From positions 1 to 64,000 of the forward strand of contig NZ_SRHZ01000048.1 of NCBI RefSeq assembly GCF_004684085.1: a DNA stretch of 64,000 nucleotides, written 5' to 3'. Made by a program: the position numbers and the translations under genes. A model generated the notes under the pieces. The model was not told where the DNA came from, did not search any database, and worked only from the letters and a program-made list of their open reading frames with translations. Shown here piece after piece: positions 59,093 through 64,000 of this stretch (position 1 is its first letter; each line of letters begins with the position of its first letter). The DNA comes from Stenotrophomonas maltophilia. Lineage in GTDB: Bacteria; Pseudomonadota; Gammaproteobacteria; Xanthomonadales; Xanthomonadaceae.

Positions 59093-62000
59093 GTTGCGTT
59101 CTCCTGTTGCTCATCCCATTGGCGCAACCGCGCCGACAACCACGGCGCCAGCTGCGCCACCGCATCGCGTCCGGTCAGTTCTGCGTGCAGGAACGGCAGT
59201 TCCAGCGCCTGCACCTTGCGCGCGTGGGTCCGCCACAACGCCGACTGCAGCTGTGGCCGCGCCTGGTGATCACGACCCGCACGCACATGCACCAGCGTGC
59301 CGTCGAACGGTTGGTGGATGTGTTCGCGGATCAGTCGATTGGTGCCGGTCACTGCGCGCACCACGCCATCGAGCACCACATCCGGCAGACTGCCAAGTGC
59401 ACTGCCGCCACGTCGCAGGAACGCCAGAATGCGTTCGCGACTGTCCAGTTCCGGATGCGCATCCGGGTCGTGGCCGGCAATCGCCAGCAGTGCCCGTAAT
59501 GCGGCGATGGCATCGGGTTCCGGCTCGGCCCGCCAGCACTCGCTTGGATAAGCGTCCAGCAGTACCAGCTCGCCGACGTCGCGGCCGATCTCATGCAGCC
59601 GCACCGCCATCGCTTGGGCCAGGATGCCACCCACCGACCAGCCCAGCAGATGCACCGGCCCCTTCGGCTGCAATGCGACCACGCGCTGTACGTAGTCGTT
59701 GGCCATCGCCTCGATGCTGCTCGGCAGCGGCTGCCTCGCGTCCAGTGCCGGCGACTGCAGGCCGTACACCGGGCGTGCCGGCTGCAGTGCCCGGGCCAGG
59801 GTGCGGTAGTTCCAGGCGATGCCGCCGGCCGGGTGCAGCACGAACAGCGGCGTGGGCCCGGCGGCGTCGGTCGCAGCCAATGCGATCACCGGCCCCAGTG
59901 CGTGATCGGCCAGCGCGGGCGGTTCGGCAATACGAACCGCCAGCGCGGCCACGGTGGGCTGCGCAAACAAGGCACCCAGACCCAGATCGCAGCGCCAGCG
60001 CTGCTCGATCGCCAGCAGCAGATGCACCGCCGACAGCGAGTCACCGCCCAGACTGAAGAAATCCGCATCCACCGCCACCGGCGCCTCACGCCCAAGCGCC
60101 TGGGCAAACAGCAACGCCAGCTCCTGTTCCAGCGGTGTACGCGGTGCCAATCCAGGGACCTCATGCTGTGGTGGCTTCGGCAACGCGTTGCGGTCGAGCT
60201 TGCCGTTGGCCGTTACCGGCCAATGGTCCACACCGACAAACGCGGAGGGCACCATGTAGTCCGGCACGCGCGTGGCCAGGTGGCTGCGCAGCGTCACGGC
60301 GTCGGCAAGCACGGTTGGCACATAGGCCACCAGCCGGGCATCACCCGGCGCGTCCTGGCGCAGCAGCACTTCCACGCGCTCCATGCCGGGCAGTTCGCGC
60401 AGTGCCGCCTCGATCTCGCCCAGCTCGATGCGCAGGCCGCGCAGTTTTACCTGATGGTCACTGCGGCCGAGATACTCAACCGCACCATCGCGGCGCCAAC
60501 GGGCTACGTCGCCGGTGCGGTAGATGCGCTCGCCCGCCAGGAACGGATCCGCAAGGAAGCGCTCGGCAGTCAGCTCATCACGACCGAGATAGCCGCGTGC
60601 CAGCTGCACCCCACCCAGGTACAGGTCACCGGCCACGCCCACCGGCACCGGCTGCATCCGGGCGTCCAGCACATACAGGCGGGTGTTCCAGACCGGGAAC
60701 CCGATCGGCACCGGCCTCGAGCGATCCTGCGCCGACGCCGGCCAGTAGCTGACGTCCACCGCGGCTTCGGTCGGGCCATACAGGTTGTGCAGTTCTGCGT
60801 GCACGCGCGTGTGAAAACGGTCGCGCAACGCGGCGTCCAGCGCTTCCCCACTGGTGAATACCCGGCGCAGCTGCAGCCCCGCCGAGGCCGGCGCAGCCAG
60901 GAGAGCATCGAGCATCGACGGCACGAAATGCGCCGTGGTGATGCCATGGTTACGGATCAACCGCGCCAGTTCGGTGGGATCGCGGTGCGCTTCCGGCCCG
61001 GCGACGACCAGCGTGGCCCCGCACAGCAGCGGCAGGAAGAATTCCCAGACCGAGACATCGAAGGTGGCCGGGGTCTTCTGCAGCACGCAGTCATCGGCAC
61101 GGATGCCGTAGTGCTCGCGCATCCACAGCAGGCGGTTGACGATGGCACGATGTTCGACGACCACGCCCTTGGGCTCGCCGGTCGAACCGGAGGTATAGAT
61201 CACATAGGCCGCATCGCTGGGCGCAGGATCGGCCCATGGCGCGGCGAAACTCAAAGCGGTCCACTGCTCCGGCGCAAGCACCGGCACACCGGCCATGCGC
61301 GCCGATACGTCCTCCGCAGCCATAACGCACACTGGCTGCGCCGAGGCAAGAATACGCGCCAGCCGCTCGTCGGGATGGGCAAGGTCCAACGGCAGGTAGG
61401 CGGCTCCGGCACGCAGCACCGCCAGCAGCGCGATCACCAGCTCCAGCGAGCGCGGCAATGCCATCGCCACCACGCTGCCCGGGCCGACATCCATCGCCCG
61501 CAGCTGTGCCGCCAGCGCGAAACTGCGCGCCTCCAGTGTTGCGTAGTCCAGCGTAGTGTCGCCGAACACCAGCGCTGGCGCGTGCGGATCCCGATCCATG
61601 CCCTGCTGCAGCAGTTCGACCAGAGTCGTCTGCGGCAGCGCGTGCGCGGTGGCATTGAAGTCCTGCAGCACCTGCTGCGCGTCCTGCGGCGTCGCCAGAG
61701 GCACGGCTGCGATATCGTCAGCCTGCAGTGCCGCCGACACGAAATGCAGCAACCGCGCCGCGTGCGCCTCGACATCCTCGCGACTGTACAGCGCGGGATT
61801 GGCCTCGATCTCCAGATCCAGCAGGCACTGGCCATCGCCACGGAAGCCCAGCGTCAGGTCATCCACCGGCCCGGTGCACAGCACCTCCAGCGTCGCCTGC
61901 ACGCCCGTCAGTGCCAGTGGCTTGTAGAACGGCTGTACATTCACCAGCGGACCGTGCAGGCGCTGCTGCGCGCCCACCAGACCCAGGTCCCGGCGCAGCT

Positions 62001-62973
62001 GCTCGCCGCGGTAACGCCCGTGCTTGCGACCCTGGCTGAGCTGCCGGCCCAGGCCGCGGGTAAAGGCCTCGACGCTGCCCTCGCCGGCCGCCACGCGCAG
62101 CGGCAACACATTCATCACCATCGCCGGCACCCGCGCCGACGCGTTGCCGAGCCGCCCCATGTAGGGCACACCCAGCACCACTTCATCGGCCGCGCTCATC
62201 CGCCGCAGGTACTCGGCCGACAACGCGGCCAGCACATCCGGCCAGGGCTGCAGCCAACGTACCGAAGCGTGTAACAGCTGCTCACGGAATGCCGCATCGA
62301 GCGGCTGCACCCAGCGCAACGCGTCGTCACTGGCCGCGAGCGTACCGGCCAGGCCGACGCCCGCCGGTGCGCCCTGCATATGCTCGCGCCACCACTGCCC
62401 GGCCTGCGTGCGGCGCGGGTCGGCACGATAGGCGGCATCATCGGCCAGCACGCCCGCCAGCCCCGGCAGTGGCTCACCCGTGCGACCGGCATACAACGCG
62501 CACACGCGATCGGTGAACAGCGCCATGCCGTAACCATCGGTGGCCAGATGATGCACGCGCAGGTACCAGACCCAGCACTGCCCGCCCAGTTCAAGCAGCA
62601 CCTGCTGACTGATCCGGTCGCGGGTGGGATCGACCGGACTCAGCCGGTCGGCATGCATCAAGCTGCGTGCCGCTGCGGCGGGATCCGCCTCGGCGGAAAC
62701 ATCACGCACCGAAAGCAGGGGCACGTGTGCCGAATCATGCCACTGCAGCGGCTGGCCATCGGCCCCTTCGGCAAAGCGCAGTGCAAAGGCCTGGGCCTCG
62801 CCCGCAGCCTGGTCTGCCGCTGCGACGAACGCGGCCACGTCCAGCGGGCCGTCGATCCACACCGCGTGCGCGGTATTGAATGACGGGTTGTCCGGTGCCA
62901 GCCGCTGTGCGAACCACAGTCCGGCCTGAGCCTCGGTCAGCGCCACCGGCGTGGCCAGCGCGACGGCGTTCAT
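59083..62973 (-). CDS. entF: enterobactin synthase component F (NRPS C-A-T-TE)
   Basis: A 1296-residue nonribosomal peptide synthetase with the EntF domain order. Condensation domain: HHLATDG at residues 141-147. Adenylation domain: [14 protein letters not shown], then [10 protein letters not shown] and [10 protein letters not shown]. Carrier: [11 protein letters not shown]. Thioesterase: [15 protein letters not shown] and a late catalytic His. It activates serine and joins it to dihydroxybenzoate. Length is nearly that of E. coli EntF (1293). I start it at MNAVALATP, which overlaps the carrier-protein stop. Confidence 0.95.
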   Translation of the reverse strand: MNAVALATPVALTEAQAGLWFAQRLAPDNPSFNTAHAVWIDGPLDVAAFVAAADQAAGEAQAFALRFAEGADGQPLQWHDSAHVPLLSVRDVSAEADPAAAARSLMHADRLSPVDPTRDRISQQVLLELGGQCWVWYLRVHHLATDGYGMALFTDRVCALYAGRTGEPLPGLAGVLADDAAYRADPRRTQAGQWWREHMQGAPAGVGLAGTLAASDDALRWVQPLDAAFREQLLHASVRWLQPWPDVLAALSAEYLRRMSAADEVVLGVPYMGRLGNASARVPAMVMNVLPLRVAAGEGSVEAFTRGLGRQLSQGRKHGRYRGEQLRRDLGLVGAQQRLHGPLVNVQPFYKPLALTGVQATLEVLCTGPVDDLTLGFRGDGQCLLDLEIEANPALYSREDVEAHAARLLHFVSAALQADDIAAVPLATPQDAQQVLQDFNATAHALPQTTLVELLQQGMDRDPHAPALVFGDTTLDYATLEARSFALAAQLRAMDVGPGSVVAMALPRSLELVIALLAVLRAGAAYLPLDLAHPDERLARILASAQPVCVMAAEDVSARMAGVPVLAPEQWTALSFAAPWADPAPSDAAYVIYTSGSTGEPKGVVVEHRAIVNRLLWMREHYGIRADDCVLQKTPATFDVSVWEFFLPLLCGATLVVAGPEAHRDPTELARLIRNHGITTAHFVPSMLDALLAAPASAGLQLRRVFTSGEALDAALRDRFHTRVHAELHNLYGPTEAAVDVSYWPASAQDRSRPVPIGFPVWNTRLYVLDARMQPVPVGVAGDLYLGGVQLARGYLGRDELTAERFLADPFLAGERIYRTGDVARWRRDGAVEYLGRSDHQVKLRGLRIELGEIEAALRELPGMERVEVLLRQDAPGDARLVAYVPTVLADAVTLRSHLATRVPDYMVPSAFVGVDHWPVTANGKLDRNALPKPPQHEVPGLAPRTPLEQELALLFAQALGREAPVAVDADFFSLGGDSLSAVHLLLAIEQRWRCDLGLGALFAQPTVAALAVRIAEPPALADHALGPVIALAATDAAGPTPLFVLHPAGGIAWNYRTLARALQPARPVYGLQSPALDARQPLPSSIEAMANDYVQRVVALQPKGPVHLLGWSVGGILAQAMAVRLHEIGRDVGELVLLDAYPSECWRAEPEPDAIAALRALLAIAGHDPDAHPELDSRERILAFLRRGGSALGSLPDVVLDGVVRAVTGTNRLIREHIHQPFDGTLVHVRAGRDHQARPQLQSALWRTHARKVQALELPFLHAELTGRDAVAQLAPWLSARLRQWDEQQENATCS

Positions 62974-63227
62974 GCGTTCTGCGCGGCCTGCAGCGTCTGC
63001 ACCACGTTCCACCACTGGCGCAGCGTGGTGTGTTCGGCCAACTGCGAGAACTCCAGCGGCAGGCCGGTGTTGCCCCAGGCCAGGACCAGGCCGAGCATGC
63101 GCATCGAATCCAGGTCCAGGTCGATCAGGTTGTCGTCGTCACCGATCTCGGCCGGCGTGCACTCCAGCACGCGCGCCACATCGGCACGCATCCGCTCCAG
63201 ATCCAGCACCTCACCGGTGGCTGCCAT
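62970..63227 (-). CDS. free-standing aryl carrier protein (EntB C-terminal half)
   Basis: An 85-residue carrier protein with the phosphopantetheine serine in DLDLDSMRMLGLVL. In E. coli this is the C-terminal domain of EntB; here it is a separate gene between the isochorismatase and entF. It receives dihydroxybenzoate from EntE and hands it to EntF. It overlaps both neighbours (TGATG and ATGA). A GTG at 63230 is an alternative start. Confidence 0.9.
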   Translation of the reverse strand: MAATGEVLDLERMRADVARVLECTPAEIGDDDNLIDLDLDSMRMLGLVLAWGNTGLPLEFSQLAEHTTLRQWWNVVQTLQAAQNA

Positions 63228-63859
63228 CACAGCACCTCCAGCAGCTGGTCGGTGGTCATCGGCACACCACAGGTGCGCGCGATCCAGTGCAGCGCCTGAT
63301 CGTGGTCGGCGCGCGAGAAGTCCGCCACCGCATCGGCGGCGATGAAGGCCTCGATATCACGCTGGAAGGCCTCGACCACGGTCGCGGTGCAGCCGATATG
63401 GGCGTACACGCCGGTCACCAGCAGCTGGTCGCGCCCACGTACCCGCATCAGCGTCTCCAGGTTGCTGCGCTGGAACGCGCTGTAGCGGTGCTTCACCAGC
63501 ACGTGCTCGCCCGGCTGGGGTGCCAGCGCCTCGATGATCGGTTCGTGATCGGCGCTGCGGCGCATGCCCGGTCCCCACAGGTCGGCCTGCAGGCCACGGT
63601 CACGGCGATCCTGGTCGCCATGCTGGGCGGTGTAGAACACCGGAATGCCGTGCGCGCGGCAATGCGCCAACAAGCGTGCGATATTGTCCACGGCCGGCCG
63701 CAGCGGCGCGTTGCCAGCGTCGAATGCGGCCAGGAAGTAACGCTGCATGTCGTGCACCAGCAGCGCAATGCGATCACGCTGCGGGCGCCACGGGCCGCGC
63801 GCCTGCGGGAGTTCAGCGGCGGTCGGCAAGGGATAATCGGTGATACGGGGCAGCGCCAT
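63227..63859 (-). CDS. entB: isochorismatase (EntB N-terminal half)
   Basis: A 210-residue isochorismatase. LLVHDMQRYFLAAF supplies the catalytic Asp, VLVKHRYSAFQRSNLE the Lys, and LLVTGVYAHIGCTATVVEAF the region with the Cys-like position. It converts isochorismate to 2,3-dihydro-2,3-dihydroxybenzoate. The ArCP domain present in E. coli EntB is absent and encoded next door. It overlaps the entE stop by one base. Confidence 0.93.
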   Translation of the reverse strand: MALPRITDYPLPTAAELPQARGPWRPQRDRIALLVHDMQRYFLAAFDAGNAPLRPAVDNIARLLAHCRAHGIPVFYTAQHGDQDRRDRGLQADLWGPGMRRSADHEPIIEALAPQPGEHVLVKHRYSAFQRSNLETLMRVRGRDQLLVTGVYAHIGCTATVVEAFQRDIEAFIAADAVADFSRADHDQALHWIARTCGVPMTTDQLLEVL

Positions 63860-64000
63860 CAGCGCGTTCCTCCTGTCTGTAGCAGATGACGCGCGCGCAG
63901 CTGCGCGCGCAGTTCGCGGCGACTGATCTTGCCGACCGCAGTGGTATCGAAGCTGTCGACGAACACGATCTGGTCCGGCACCTTGAACCCCGCCAGGCCG
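63859..64000 (-). CDS. entE: 2,3-dihydroxybenzoate-AMP ligase, C-terminal part (runs off the window)
   Basis: The minus-strand reading from the window edge gives [17 protein letters not shown] and then [18 protein letters not shown] before a TGA. This is the C-terminal lid of an adenylate-forming enzyme, with the catalytic Lys in GKISRREL. Position next to entB makes it EntE. The N-terminal bulk lies beyond base 64000. Confidence 0.85.
   Translation of the reverse strand, partial: GLAGFKVPDQIVFVDSFDTTAVGKISRRELRAQLRARHLLQTGGTR

Noticed and set aside
59593..62274. An 893-codon plus-strand frame across entF
   Set aside because: It has no recognisable domain, while the opposite strand encodes a full-length EntF with all NRPS motifs.
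1..64000. CRISPR array, prophage or integron
   Set aside because: No regularly spaced direct repeats, phage structural genes, integrase or attC-like sites were seen. The short repeats present are REP-type palindromes.

Overview
The window is high-GC gammaproteobacterial DNA and looks like chromosome from the Stenotrophomonas maltophilia complex. This rests on the many GTAG-headed palindromes (SMAG-type REPs) between genes, an enterobactin-type ent cluster with a detached aryl carrier protein, and Xanthomonadaceae-like gene neighbourhoods. This is recognition from memory, with no search behind it. I see no CRISPR array, rRNA, convincing tRNA, IS element or prophage.

Layout. 1-5.1 kb: Lrp regulator with a divergent AzlCD exporter, a lipoprotein with an HExxH motif preceded by a coupled micro-ORF, then an Aer-type PAS protein coupled to a diflavin reductase behind an FNR-type box. 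5.2-12.3 kb: modE, divergent from an apparent six-gene operon (TonB receptor, DUF2478 protein, BtuFCD/MolABC-type ABC transporter, methyltransferase). A near-ideal ModE operator and a perfect FNR box lie in the shared region, so this looks like a TonB-dependent molybdate/tungstate uptake system. 12.4-16.5 kb: modABC, an FNR/Anr regulator and a HemN relative that has lost its radical-SAM cysteines. 16.6-27.1 kb: narK, a parvulin, narI, narJ, narH, narG and a second narK, all on the minus strand. 27.2-32.2 kb: molybdenum cofactor genes (mobA, moaE, moaD, moeA, a moaC-moaB fusion, moaA) in an overlapping minus-strand run. The first half of the window is thus largely one physiological unit: oxygen sensing, molybdenum uptake, cofactor synthesis and the molybdenum enzyme nitrate reductase.

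32.4-41.6 kb is accessory: small unknown genes, a highly structured inverted-repeat element, and a secreted Rhs/YD-repeat protein with a variable C-terminal tip, a candidate membrane immunity protein overlapping its end, and further debris (a short Rhs-core fragment and an immunity-like fragment). An alpha/beta hydrolase and an AraC regulator follow. 41.6-46.1 kb: a FUSC / DUF1656 / HlyD / OprM-type efflux operon. 46.2-49.6 kb: small membrane and secreted proteins, DgkA and an M14-type peptidase. 49.7-53.6 kb: DUF3348 - DUF802 - OmpA/MotB-like - DUF2894, in which the middle pair has the architecture of a MotAB/ZorAB-type proton-driven motor with a very long coiled-coil tail. 53.9-58.3 kb: a TonB receptor and a phytase-like secreted protein whose 3' end is invaded by a SMAG-flanked REP-associated transposase (RAYT). 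58.3-64 kb: catecholate siderophore genes entA, entF, ArCP, entB (isochorismatase) and the end of entE.

Limits: functions come from reading motifs and remembered families. Starts were chosen from overlaps, Shine-Dalgarno sequences and signal peptides. Operon claims are from spacing only.
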